A DNA stretch of 64,000 nucleotides from an uncultured Lachnospiraceae bacterium (lineage in GTDB: Bacteria > Bacillota > Clostridia > Lachnospirales > Lachnospiraceae), in assembly GCA_910577275.1 (NCBI GenBank), contig CAJTMW010000003.1, forward strand, positions 1-64,000, written 5' to 3'. Position 1 is the stretch's first letter; each line of letters begins with the position of its first letter. This document shows positions 23,961 to 31,720 of the stretch, one piece after another. Position numbers and translations under genes: made by a program. A model generated the notes under the pieces. That model saw only the letters and a program-made list of their open reading frames with translations. It was not told the origin of the DNA and made no database searches.

Positions 23961-26075
23961 ATGGAAAAAATTAATGTGGAAGAGATATTTGCCAGCAGGG
24001 TTTTTACACGCTCGACGATGCGGGAGCGGCTTCCAAGAGAGGTTTACAGGGAAGTGCTTAGAGTGATGGATAAGGGCGGCGAGCTTTCTCCGGCCGCCGC
24101 GGATGTGGTGGCAAAGGCGATGAAGGACTGGGCGGTGGAGAACGGCGCGACGCACTATACCCATTGGTTTCAGCCGCTTACCGGAATCACGGCGGAAAAG
24201 CACGATTCTTTTGTTTCCCACCCGGACGTGAGCGGGAAGATGATTATGGATTTTTCGGGGAGAGAACTGATTAAGGGCGAACCGGATGCGTCTTCTTTTC
24301 CTTCAGGGGGGCTCCGTGCCACATTTGAGGCGAGAGGGTACACGGCATGGGACATCACGTCGCCGGCCTTTTTAAAGGAGGACGCGACCGGGGTGATTCT
24401 CTGCATCCCCACCGCGTTCTGCTCTTACAACGGGGAGGCTCTGGACAAAAAGACGCCGCTGCTCCGTTCCATGGAGGCTATCAGCCAGCAGGCGGTTCGT
24501 ATTGCAAGGCTTTTTGACAATAAGGGCGCCCGGGCGGAAAAGGTGGAGCCCAGCGTGGGGCCGGAGCAGGAGTATTTTCTGATAGACAGGGAAAAGTACT
24601 TAAAAAGACCTGACCTTATTTATGCGGGGCGGACGCTGTTCGGCGCGCCGGCGCCCAAGGGGCAGGAGATGGAAGACCATTATTTCGGAACCATCAGGGA
24701 GCGCGTGGGCGCTTATATGAAGGATTTGAACATAGAGCTCTGGAAGCTGGGCGTTACCTCCAAGACTCAGCACAACGAGGTGGCGCCGGCGCAGCACGAG
24801 CTGGCGACAATTTACGAGACGGCCAATATTGCGGTTGACCATAACCAGCTTGTGATGGAAACCATGAAGAAGGTGGCGGGGCGACACGGTCTGACCTGTC
24901 TGCTCCATGAAAAGCCCTTTGAAGGCGTGAACGGCTCCGGCAAGCATAACAACTGGTCCCTGACCACAGATAACGGCGTAAATCTGCTTGACCCGGGAGA
25001 TACGCCCAATGAAAATATCCAGTTTCTGCTGGTGCTGGCATGTATCATCAAGGCCGTTGACATTCACGCGGATTTGCTGCGTCAGAGCGCTTCCGACGTG
25101 GGAAATGACCACAGGCTCGGGGCAAACGAGGCGCCTCCGGCGATTATTTCCGTTTTCCTTGGGGAACAGCTTGAGGACGTGGTAAAGCAGCTGGTAGAGA
25201 CAGGGGAGGCCGCCCGCTGTCTGGAAGGCGGCGTGCTGGAAACCGGCGTTTCCACTCTGCCCGATTTTGAAAAGGACGCAACGGACAGAAACAGAACCTC
25301 GCCCTTTGCGTTTACCGGAAATAAGTTTGAATTTCGTATGGTAGGCTCCGCAGATTCCATTGCAAGCCCCAATACTATCTTAAACGCCATTACTGCCGAG
25401 GCGTTCTGCGAGGCGGCGGATATTCTGGAAAAGGCGGAGGACTTCGATTTGGCGGTGCATGACCTGATTAAGGAATACCTGTCGGAGCACCAGAGAATTA
25501 TCTTTAACGGCAACGGCTATTCCGAGGAGTGGGTGGCGGAGGCGGAAAGAAGGGGGCTTCCCAATATCAAATCCATGCTTGAGGCTGTGGATACGCTGGT
25601 TACGGATAAGTCCGTAAAGCTTTTTGAAAAGTTCGGTATTTTTACAAGGGCGGAGCTGGAATCCCGTGCGGAGATTCTCTACGAAACCTATGCGAAAACC
25701 ATTAATATTGAAGCCCTGACCATGATTGAAATGGCGTCGAAGCAGATTATTCCGGCGGTTATCAGCTATACCAGGACGCTTGCCGAGACGATTATCGCCG
25801 TGAGGGAAGCGGGGGCGGACGCATCCGCCCAGACAGAACTCTTACAGGCCGTTTCCGAAAAGCTGTCGGCCATGAAGTCCGCTCTTGAAAGACTGAAAGA
25901 AGCGGAGGCAAAGGCAGGGGAAATAAGGGATGCCAGAGAACAGGCGTTTTACTACAAGGATGTGGTTAAAGTGATTATGGGTGAGCTGCGCAAGCCGGCG
26001 GACGAGGCGGAGATGCTGGTGGATAAGAAGGTGTGGCCGATTCCCACTTACGGGGATTTGATTTTTGAGCTATAG
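23961..26075 (+). CDS. glnN: Glutamine synthetase type III
   Basis: A 704-residue type III glutamine synthetase, joining ammonia to glutamate with ATP; this class forms dodecamers and is common in Bacteroides and Clostridia. GSIII features are the N-terminal extension (VFTRSTMRERLPREVYREV), the HWFQPLTG segment, FPSGGLRATFEARGYTAWD, VGPEQEYFLID (metal-binding E-x-E), HNEVAPAQHELATIYETAN, GSGKHNNWSL and the late NRTSPFAFTGNKFEFRMVGS. The ATG at 23961 is chosen because GAGG lies six bases upstream; an ATG at 23949 is the alternative. It is a single gene, closed by a hairpin. Confidence 0.93.
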   Translation: MEKINVEEIFASRVFTRSTMRERLPREVYREVLRVMDKGGELSPAAADVVAKAMKDWAVENGATHYTHWFQPLTGITAEKHDSFVSHPDVSGKMIMDFSGRELIKGEPDASSFPSGGLRATFEARGYTAWDITSPAFLKEDATGVILCIPTAFCSYNGEALDKKTPLLRSMEAISQQAVRIARLFDNKGARAEKVEPSVGPEQEYFLIDREKYLKRPDLIYAGRTLFGAPAPKGQEMEDHYFGTIRERVGAYMKDLNIELWKLGVTSKTQHNEVAPAQHELATIYETANIAVDHNQLVMETMKKVAGRHGLTCLLHEKPFEGVNGSGKHNNWSLTTDNGVNLLDPGDTPNENIQFLLVLACIIKAVDIHADLLRQSASDVGNDHRLGANEAPPAIISVFLGEQLEDVVKQLVETGEAARCLEGGVLETGVSTLPDFEKDATDRNRTSPFAFTGNKFEFRMVGSADSIASPNTILNAITAEAFCEAADILEKAEDFDLAVHDLIKEYLSEHQRIIFNGNGYSEEWVAEAERRGLPNIKSMLEAVDTLVTDKSVKLFEKFGIFTRAELESRAEILYETYAKTINIEALTMIEMASKQIIPAVISYTRTLAETIIAVREAGADASAQTELLQAVSEKLSAMKSALERLKEAEAKAGEIRDAREQAFYYKDVVKVIMGELRKPADEAEMLVDKKVWPIPTYGDLIFEL

Positions 26076-26116
26076 AGTAATGCGTATATGAGTGCCATGC
26101 ATTCAAATTTATAAAA

Positions 26117-26141
26117 ACGGCTGACGCTTTCCGTCAGCCGT
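26117..26141. terminator. Stem-loop terminator between glnN and the convergent gene
   Basis: ACGGCTGACG (26117-26126) pairs perfectly with CGTCAGCCGT (26132-26141) around CTTTC. On the minus strand the stem is followed by TTTTTATAAAT, so it works best for the convergent gene at 26194; on the plus strand only a short T pair follows. Confidence 0.7.
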
Positions 26142-26193
26142 TCTGGTAATACGAGGATGTCCATTGAAGTCCGGGAAATGTTGTTTAAAAATA

Positions 26194-26874
26194 CTACTCA
26201 ACCTTCACTTCCAGATATCCCTGTAGCTTACTCATATCGTATTCGGTAATGATACCAAGGTTGGGGTCGTAGAATTTGCCGTCATAATATACCAGATAGT
26301 GGCAGTAAAGACCCATTTTTTCCATCAGGATACAACACTTGGGAAGGGTTGCGTCCCGGCCTTCCGTGTACATGATAATATCGCTGTGGTCAATGCCGTA
26401 ATAGTTGAGGGCGGAAATCACGCGGCCCATGGTTCCCTGCCATTCCCGGCAGTCCATAACGCTCATTACCTCTGCGATAGTAACGTTTGCCAGCATGGCG
26501 ACACAGGTCTGCCCGCAGATGCCGTCTTCCGGCTGGATGATAATGTCGATGCCGTCAATTTTGCGGATAGGGTTGTCGAAGCTGTAGGGGCTGTTCCTGT
26601 TCATCTGAATCAGGCTCCCGGTTACGTGCAGCAGAAGCTTGTGCTCCTTGTCAGTGTCAACATGGGAAACGTCTTCTTCCTGCAAATGGATTTTGTAATT
26701 GCCTTTCTTGCCCTTCTCTTCAGGTATAAGCTCGCATTCAATAATCTTGTTGTCAAGAACCAGTTCGGCGTCGATTACGTCGCGCTGTTTGCAGACTTCC
26801 CATACATTAAAGGGGATGCGGATGGTGTAAAGCTCGTCCGTTTTTTCAATTTTGCCATTAAAAAAATACCTCAT
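26194..26874 (-). CDS. DUF1905-like domain fused to a C39-like papain-fold protease domain
   Basis: A 226-residue protein with two parts. Residues 1-90 form a small beta-barrel-like region (FNGKIEKTDELYTIRIPFNV, ECELIPEEKGKKGNYKIHL, HKLLLHVTGSLI) that resembles DUF1905. Residues about 108-226 look like a C39-type cysteine peptidase fold: Q114 followed five residues later by C120 (QPEDGIC), an LANVTIAEVMSVM helix, and H192 with D203 in HYLVYYDGKFYDPNLG, the usual Q-C-H-D set. There is no signal peptide, so it acts in the cytoplasm; bacteriocin-exporter peptidases use this fold, but no exporter is near. AGGAGG lies upstream of the ATG. It is monocistronic. Confidence 0.65.
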   Translation of the reverse strand: MRYFFNGKIEKTDELYTIRIPFNVWEVCKQRDVIDAELVLDNKIIECELIPEEKGKKGNYKIHLQEEDVSHVDTDKEHKLLLHVTGSLIQMNRNSPYSFDNPIRKIDGIDIIIQPEDGICGQTCVAMLANVTIAEVMSVMDCREWQGTMGRVISALNYYGIDHSDIIMYTEGRDATLPKCCILMEKMGLYCHYLVYYDGKFYDPNLGIITEYDMSKLQGYLEVKVE

Positions 26875-27087
26875 TTAAAATAACCTCCTATGCAGCAATA
26901 CATTTATAAATACTTCTATATTGTTTCACAAATCAAAGATAACAGATTTTTCTGAAATTGAAAACAATTTTTTTGACAAAAGGGAAAGAAGTATCAAAAA
27001 AAATACAGCTTGATAAAAAAGTAACAAATTTCGCAAAAATTGTCCAAAAAATTAAACAATATAGGAGTAAAAAATTTGATTTAATAC

Positions 27088-27116
27088 TTGCAAAACATAA
27101 AACAATCATGTATAAT
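27088..27116 (+). promoter_or_regulatory. Promoter of tRNA-Gln
   Basis: TTGCAA (27088-27093) and a perfect TATAAT (27111-27116) are spaced by 17 bases, placing the start site about 12 bases before the tRNA. The surrounding 250 bases, back to the upstream gene, are strongly AT-rich and hold no gene. Confidence 0.8.
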
Positions 27117-27135
27117 ACCAAAAGTAATTGAACAT

Positions 27136-27207
27136 TGGGCTATCGCCAAACGGTAAGGCAACGGACTCTGACTCCGTCATTTCAAGGTTCGAATCCTTGT
27201 AGCCCAG
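27136..27207 (+). tRNA. tRNA-Gln (anticodon CUG)
   Basis: A complete cloverleaf: acceptor stem TGGGCTA/TAGCCCA with discriminator G, D-arm TCGCCAAACGGTAAGGCA, anticodon arm ACGGA-CTCTGAC-TCCGT with anticodon CTG, and T-arm AAGGTTCGAATCCTT. CCA is not encoded. It reads CAG codons. It has its own promoter and terminator and is the only tRNA gene in the window. Confidence 0.95.
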
Positions 27208-27216
27208 CTTTAAAGG

Positions 27217-27253
27217 ACACATCCGGACTCATTGAGAGAGGATGTGTTTTTTT
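27217..27253 (+). terminator. Rho-independent terminator of tRNA-Gln
   Basis: ACACATCC (27217-27224) pairs with GGATGTGT (27240-27247) and is followed by a run of T residues. The next 290 bases, up to the PadR gene, hold no gene I can support, only a second hairpin (GTAGGCATTT 27404-27413 with AAATGCCTAC 27422-27431) and the PadR operator. Confidence 0.85.
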
Positions 27254-27476
27254 GTGTGCAGGGAATGCGGTCTCAAAGGATGGGTCTGCCGTGAGATTTT
27301 GCGGACAAAATGCTGCCGCAGGAATCGCAGGAATAAAGGACGGATAAAATCTCCGGGGGAGAATATACGGCGGATGGATGAGCTTGCTATGGAAAAACTT
27401 GGAGTAGGCATTTATGACTAAAAATGCCTACATTCATAGAATTTTTATTCCGTTTTCAGGTCGATTGCGTTATACT

Positions 27477-27517
27477 TATAGTAGATTTTCAGACTAATTT
27501 ATATATAAACTACTATA
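27477..27517 (+). promoter_or_regulatory. Candidate operator upstream of padR
   Basis: TATAGTAG (27477-27484) and CTACTATA (27510-27517) are perfect inverted copies 25 bases apart, ending 29 bases before the PadR start codon. The arrangement suits autoregulation by a dimeric winged-helix repressor. Confidence 0.5.
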
Positions 27518-27546
27518 AAAAAATTACATGCCAAGGGGGAAGCCGG

Positions 27547-28101
27547 ATGTTGTCAAAGCCTGCCACAATGCTTTTAGGGCTGATATATGAAAGGCCGCTT
27601 AACGCATATGAGATAATCAAACGTTTAAATTATATGAATGTAAAATGGTGGTTTAATATTGCGGATTCAACGGTATATTCCACCTTAAAAACTCTGGAAA
27701 AAAAGGGCTATATATCAGGAACTACCGAAAAAGCAGGAAATATGCCGGACCGTACTGTTTACAGCCTTACGGATGCGGGGAAAGAGAAGTTTACGGATAC
27801 GCTCAGAGCATCTGTTTTACAATTCAGCTACGATACCAATATTTTTTCCATTGCCGCTTTTTTCCTGAGTACATTTGCGCCCCATGAACAATATGAACTT
27901 TTGGAGAAACGTCTTGAAATTCTGCAAAAATACCGTGCAGGAATTGAAAAACAGGTTAATCCGTTGTGGGAAAATGAAGTTTCTGCGGTCCATGCTGCAA
28001 ATGTAAAAAGAATGATTGACCTGGTAGACGCTGAGATAACGGGGACAAAGCGGCTGCTCGATAACTGCTTGAAAGAAGAGATATCAAATCATAAGTCTTA
28101 A
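27547..28101 (+). CDS. PadR family transcriptional regulator
   Basis: A 184-residue winged-helix regulator. The ATG at 27547, preceded by AAGGGGG, is preferred over the ATG at 27424 because it starts the PadR domain directly: MLLGLIYERPLNAYEIIKRL (residues 8-27), NIADSTVYSTLKTLEKKGYI (recognition helix and wing) and DRTVYSLTDAGKEKF. Residues 95-184 form the helical dimerisation domain of the longer PadR class. Members often repress phenolic-acid or multidrug-efflux genes; there is no obvious target beside it, and the next gene is convergent. A paired inverted repeat lies in its leader. Confidence 0.88.
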   Translation: MLSKPATMLLGLIYERPLNAYEIIKRLNYMNVKWWFNIADSTVYSTLKTLEKKGYISGTTEKAGNMPDRTVYSLTDAGKEKFTDTLRASVLQFSYDTNIFSIAAFFLSTFAPHEQYELLEKRLEILQKYRAGIEKQVNPLWENEVSAVHAANVKRMIDLVDAEITGTKRLLDNCLKEEISNHKS

Positions 28102-28153
28102 TGCAAAAAGGACATCCTTATGCGAAAACATAAGTGATGCCCTGAGCCTTGCC

Positions 28154-28555
28154 TCATTTCATAAGGTCCGATAAGGTAATTCCGTCGAAGTAATCATTTG
28201 TCATTTTATAGAACTCTTTCCACATTGGGAGCGTTTTACAGTTTCCGGCGCGTTCGCACATTTTTGCGTCACAGCCGAGGCAGGCAACAGGTGCCAGATT
28301 CCCTTCGGTAACCCGTAGAATATCGCCCACCCGGTATTCATCCGGCCCGGCGGTCAGTTTATAGCCGCCCCCTTTTCGCTGCATACCTTCAATCATGCCG
28401 TTTTTGGTTAATGACGGAAGAATTTGTTCCAGATACTTCAAAGATATACCCTGCCTTTCGGCAATAATCTTCATGGGTATGTATCCATCGCTGTAATGCT
28501 CCGCCAAATCAATCATTACGCGCAATGCATAGCGCCCTCTTGTTGAAATCATCAC
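28154..28555 (-). CDS. Rrf2 family transcriptional regulator with four cysteines
   Basis: A 133-residue Rrf2 regulator (IscR/CymR/NsrR family). The winged helix is STRGRYALRVMIDLAEH and GISLKYLEQILPSLTKNGMI with the wing RKGGGYKL. In the C-terminal part is CLGCDAKMCERAGNC (about 93-107), C-x2-C-x4-C-x5-C, which places cysteines where IscR and NsrR bind an Fe-S cluster; CymR itself lacks them. It is the last gene of the metY-cysK-rrf2 operon, so it probably controls sulfur amino acid genes in response to cluster status or to cysteine precursor pools, perhaps together with CysK as in Bacillus. Confidence 0.88.
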   Translation of the reverse strand: MMISTRGRYALRVMIDLAEHYSDGYIPMKIIAERQGISLKYLEQILPSLTKNGMIEGMQRKGGGYKLTAGPDEYRVGDILRVTEGNLAPVACLGCDAKMCERAGNCKTLPMWKEFYKMTNDYFDGITLSDLMK

Positions 28556-28566
28556 AGTAATTCCCT

Positions 28567-29499
28567 TTAATCCTTAAATTGCGGTGTGGAAAGGTATCTG
28601 TCGCCGGTATCGGGGAGCAGCACCACAATTGTCTTTCCCTCGTTTTCAGGACGTCCGGCAAGGCGGATAGCTGCAAAGGCGGCTGCCCCGGAAGAAATGC
28701 CGACAAGAATGCCCTCCTTTTTGCCGATTTCTCTGCCTGTGGAAAAAGCGTCTTCGTCTGAGACCGGGATGACTTCGTCGTATATTTTTGTATTCAGGAC
28801 TTCCGGAACAAAACCGGCTCCGATTCCCTGAATTTTGTGGGAACCGGCAGTACCGGAGGAAAGTACCGCGGAGGACGCGGGCTCAACGGCAACAACCCTG
28901 ATATTCGGATTTCTGGATTTAAGGTATTCGCCGACACCTGTTATGGTTCCGCCGGTTCCCACGCCGGCCACAAAAATATCCACCTTGCCATCCAAATCCT
29001 CATAAATCTCAGGGCCGGTATTTTCCCGGTGGGCTTTGGGGTTGGCAGGGTTTACAAACTGCCCGGGAATAAAGCTGCCCGGGATTTCGGCGGCAAGCTC
29101 TTCGGCCTTTGCAATTGCGCCTTTCATGCCCTCAGCGCCGTCAGTGAGTACAAGCTCGGCTCCGTAGGCTTTCATCAACTGCCTGCGTTCCACAGACATG
29201 GTTTCAGGCATTGTGATAATAATGCGGTAGCCTCTTGCCGCGGCGACGGATGCAAGGCCAATGCCGGTATTTCCGCTTGTAGGCTCGATAATCACCGAGG
29301 ATGGCGTGAGTTTTCCAGAGCCTTCGGCTTCATCTATCATCTCTTTCGCAACACGGTCTTTTACGGAGCCGGCGGGATTAAAGTATTCCAGCTTGGCGAT
29401 AATCTTTGCTTTAAGATGCAATGCTTTTTCAATTTGAGTAAGCTCCAGAAGAGGGGTTTTGCCGATAAGCTGGTCGGCAGATGTATAAATATTGCTCAT
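28567..29499 (-). CDS. cysK: Cysteine synthase (O-acetylserine sulfhydrylase)
   Basis: A 310-residue PLP enzyme that makes cysteine from O-acetylserine and sulfide. The lysine that binds PLP is in NPAGSVKDRVAKEMI (about 37-51), the phosphate/asparagine loop in IEPTSGNTGIGLASVAA (about 70-86), the glycine-rich loop in VGTGGTITGVGEYL (about 177-190), and the substrate-closure segment in HKIQGIGAGFVP. Length is normal. It sits two bases after metY and eleven before the Rrf2 gene, forming one transcription unit. In Firmicutes CysK can also bind and modulate the Rrf2 regulator CymR; that is a possible second role here. Confidence 0.94.
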   Translation of the reverse strand: MSNIYTSADQLIGKTPLLELTQIEKALHLKAKIIAKLEYFNPAGSVKDRVAKEMIDEAEGSGKLTPSSVIIEPTSGNTGIGLASVAAARGYRIIITMPETMSVERRQLMKAYGAELVLTDGAEGMKGAIAKAEELAAEIPGSFIPGQFVNPANPKAHRENTGPEIYEDLDGKVDIFVAGVGTGGTITGVGEYLKSRNPNIRVVAVEPASSAVLSSGTAGSHKIQGIGAGFVPEVLNTKIYDEVIPVSDEDAFSTGREIGKKEGILVGISSGAAAFAAIRLAGRPENEGKTIVVLLPDTGDRYLSTPQFKD

Positions 29500-29501
29500 T
29501 T

Positions 29502-30791
29502 TCAGACCTCCTTAACTGCATCGAAACCTCTCTGCAAATCAGCGATAATGTCGTCGATATGCTCGGTTCCGATGGAAAGACGTATTGTATTAGGTTTTAT
29601 GTCCTGCTCAGAGAGTTCTTCTTCGCTAAGCTGGCTGTGGGTGGTGGTTGCAGGATGAATAACAAGGCTCTTGACGTCCGCCACATTGGCAAGCAGGGAA
29701 AAAATCTTCAAATTGTCAATAAACCGGTGCGCCTCCTTTACGCCGCCCCTGATTTCAAAGGTAAAGATGGAACCGCCGCCGTTAGGAAAGTATTTCCGGT
29801 AAAGCCCGTGGTCGGGATGCTCCGGCAGAGAGGGAAGGTTGACTTTTTCAACCTGCGGGTGATTACTTAAAAATTCAACGACCTTCTTTGTATTCTCCGC
29901 ATGGCGCTCCAGACGCAGCGACAGAGTCTCGATACCCTGCAAAAGTAAAAATGCCGCAAAGGGAGAAATTGTGGCTCCCATATCCCGGAGCAGAATTGCG
30001 CGGATATAGGTTACAAAGGCTGCAGGACCCACCGCCTTTACAAAGGATATGCCGTGATAGCTGGGATTAGCCTCCGCGATAGCGGGATATTTTCCGCTGG
30101 CCGCCCAGTCGAAGCGCCCGGAATCTACAATTATGCCGCCAAGGGTAGTGCCGTGGCCGCCAAGGAACTTTGTGGCGGAGTGAACTACGATATCGGCGCC
30201 ATGCTCAATGGGGCGGATTAAGTACGGCGTTCCGAAGGTGTTATCGACCACCAGCGGCAGGCCGTGTCTGTGCGCAAGCTCTGCCAGGGCGTCCATATCC
30301 GGGATGTCGCTGTTGGGGTTGCCAAGGGTTTCAATGTAAATGGCCCTGGTATTGTCTTTGACAGCGGCTTCCACTTCGGCAAGATTGTGAATATTGACAA
30401 AGGTGGCTGTGATACCGAAGTTCGGAAGGGTGTGCGCCAGCAGATTATAGCTGCCCCCGTAAATCGTTTTCTGAACCACGAAATGGCCGCCGTTTAAGCC
30501 AAGCGCTTCCAGTGTATATGTAATGGCCGCCGCACCTGATGCCAGAGCCAGCGCCGCAACGCCTCCTTCAAGAGCCGCCACCCTCTGTTCCAGTACATCC
30601 TGGGTGGAATTTGTCAGCCTGCCGTAGATATTGCCGGCGTCGGCAAGGCCGAACCGGGCCGCCGCATGTTCGCAATTGTGAAATACGTAAGAGGTAGTTG
30701 CGTAGATGGGAACAGCGCGGGCGTCAGTGGCAGGGTCAGGATTTTCCTGGCCGACGTGAAGCTGGAGAGTTTCAAATTTGTAATCAGACAT
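29502..30791 (-). CDS. metY: O-acetylhomoserine sulfhydrylase (MetY-type)
   Basis: A 429-residue PLP enzyme of the Cys/Met metabolism family, joining O-acetylhomoserine with sulfide to give homocysteine. The start at 30791 (MSDYKFETLQLHVGQ) has AAAGGA ten bases upstream and is preferred to an ATG nine bases earlier. PLP lysine motif: VHSATKFLGGHGTTLGG (about 204-220). LTNSTQDVLEQRVAALEGG, YIETLGNPNSDIPD and the long insertion around NPSYHGISF mark it as the MetY rather than the MetB/MetC type. It leads metY-cysK-rrf2 and is driven by a strong promoter inside the end of trpA, with an operator at the start site. Confidence 0.9.
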   Translation of the reverse strand: MSDYKFETLQLHVGQENPDPATDARAVPIYATTSYVFHNCEHAAARFGLADAGNIYGRLTNSTQDVLEQRVAALEGGVAALALASGAAAITYTLEALGLNGGHFVVQKTIYGGSYNLLAHTLPNFGITATFVNIHNLAEVEAAVKDNTRAIYIETLGNPNSDIPDMDALAELAHRHGLPLVVDNTFGTPYLIRPIEHGADIVVHSATKFLGGHGTTLGGIIVDSGRFDWAASGKYPAIAEANPSYHGISFVKAVGPAAFVTYIRAILLRDMGATISPFAAFLLLQGIETLSLRLERHAENTKKVVEFLSNHPQVEKVNLPSLPEHPDHGLYRKYFPNGGGSIFTFEIRGGVKEAHRFIDNLKIFSLLANVADVKSLVIHPATTTHSQLSEEELSEQDIKPNTIRLSIGTEHIDDIIADLQRGFDAVKEV

Positions 30792-30818
30792 AGCTATCAT
30801 TTCCTTTCCGGTTTATTC

Positions 30819-30889
30819 CCGCGGGCAATGAGTCAAGCGGACGCGAAGCAATACAAACTTCGTTTGATGCATTTGGCAGCTGCCGCAGG
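30819..30889 (+). repeat. Dispersed hairpin repeat, copy B, inside the metY leader
   Basis: The start, CGCGGGCAATGAGTCAAGCG, and end, ATTTGGCAGCTGCCGC, match copies A and C, and the centre has its own hairpin (CGAAG ... CTTCG). It lies between the metY promoter/operator and the metY ribosome binding site, so it is transcribed as part of the 5' leader. Confidence 0.7.
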
Positions 30890-30897
30890 GGTTTTAG

Positions 30898-30950
30898 TTT
30901 ACCTACTGATAAGGTAGGTAAATATTACCACTTATCACCTACCATGTCAA
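30898..30950 (-). promoter_or_regulatory. Promoter and palindromic operator of metY-cysK-rrf2
   Basis: On the minus strand a perfect -35 TTGACA (plus 30945-30950) and TAATAT (plus 30922-30927) are 17 bases apart. Directly downstream of the -10 is a palindrome with 9-base perfect arms, TTTACCTAC (30898-30906) and GTAGGTAAA (30914-30922), spaced by seven bases. A weaker related pair, ACCTA ... TAGGT, overlaps the -35. The -35 shares bases with the trpA stop codon. The best candidate regulator is the operon's own Rrf2 protein. Confidence 0.75.
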
Positions 30951-31720
30951 TAGGTAATTGCATCTTTCATGGACTTTACATACGCGCCGATATGTTCCGG
31001 CGCATTCCTTCCGTATTTTTCCAGGAGCTTGATGATTGCGGAGCCCACAATAACGCCGTCCGAGATATCCGCCATTTTCCGTGCCTGTTCCGGCGTGGAA
31101 ATACCAAATCCAATGGCACAGGGAATATCAGTAGTTTGCCTTACCACTTCTATAATAGAAACAAGGTCCGTTTTAATCTCGGTTCTTGTGCCTGTAACCC
31201 CGAGACTGGAAACAATGTAAAGGAAGCCTTCCGCCTCTCTGGCAATCATGGCGATGCGGTTTTCGGAGGTGGGGGCGATTAGAGAAATCAAATCCACCCC
31301 GTATTCGGTGCAAAGGGGCTGAAATTCCTCTTTTTCCTCGAAAGGCAGGTCAGGCAGAATCAGCCCGTCAATCCCAATCTCCCTGCATGTGGATATAAAC
31401 CTCTCCGCACCATAAGAAAACACGACGTTTACATAGGTCATAAACACCATAGGCGCCTTGACATCACGCCGAAGCTCTTTCACAAAGGCAAATATTTTAT
31501 CGGTAGTGATGCCGCCCTTTAAAGCCCGCAGATTGGCCCCCTGAATGACCGGGCCTTCCGCGGTAGGGTCGGAAAAGGGGATTCCAAGCTCGATAAGGTC
31601 CGCACCGTTCTCCACGGCGGCGCGGACGGCGGCGGCGGTGGTCTCCAAATCAGGGTCTCCGCAGGTGATAAAGGCAATGAAAGCCTTTCCGTTTTCAAAA
31701 GCTTTTTTTATATTATTCAT
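30947..31720 (-). CDS. trpA: Tryptophan synthase alpha chain
   Basis: A 257-residue TIM-barrel subunit that cleaves indole-3-glycerol phosphate to indole and glyceraldehyde 3-phosphate. The start ATG at 31720 has GGAGGAT upstream and overlaps the trpB stop by eight bases. Catalytic E44 lies in LIELGIPFSDP. The second catalytic acid, Asp60 in E. coli (A-D-G-P), is glutamate here: E55 in TAEGPVIQ. Other family features are DGLILPDLPFEEKEE, LIAPTSENR, YIVSSLGVTGTR and AIGFGISTPEQA. It is the last gene of the trp operon. Confidence 0.95.
   Translation of the reverse strand: MNNIKKAFENGKAFIAFITCGDPDLETTAAAVRAAVENGADLIELGIPFSDPTAEGPVIQGANLRALKGGITTDKIFAFVKELRRDVKAPMVFMTYVNVVFSYGAERFISTCREIGIDGLILPDLPFEEKEEFQPLCTEYGVDLISLIAPTSENRIAMIAREAEGFLYIVSSLGVTGTRTEIKTDLVSIIEVVRQTTDIPCAIGFGISTPEQARKMADISDGVIVGSAIIKLLEKYGRNAPEHIGAYVKSMKDAITY

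Noticed and set aside
27135..27347. Small ORF of 70 codons beginning at the tRNA
   Set aside because: It overlaps tRNA-Gln and its terminator completely, and the translation has no family resemblance.
28837..29658. Long plus-strand ORF opposite cysK and metY
   Set aside because: It is the antisense shadow of two well-identified enzymes with normal codon structure.
30800..30900. SAM-type riboswitch before metY
   Set aside because: The leader contains the dispersed hairpin repeat and no S-box core; the promoter carries a protein-type operator instead.
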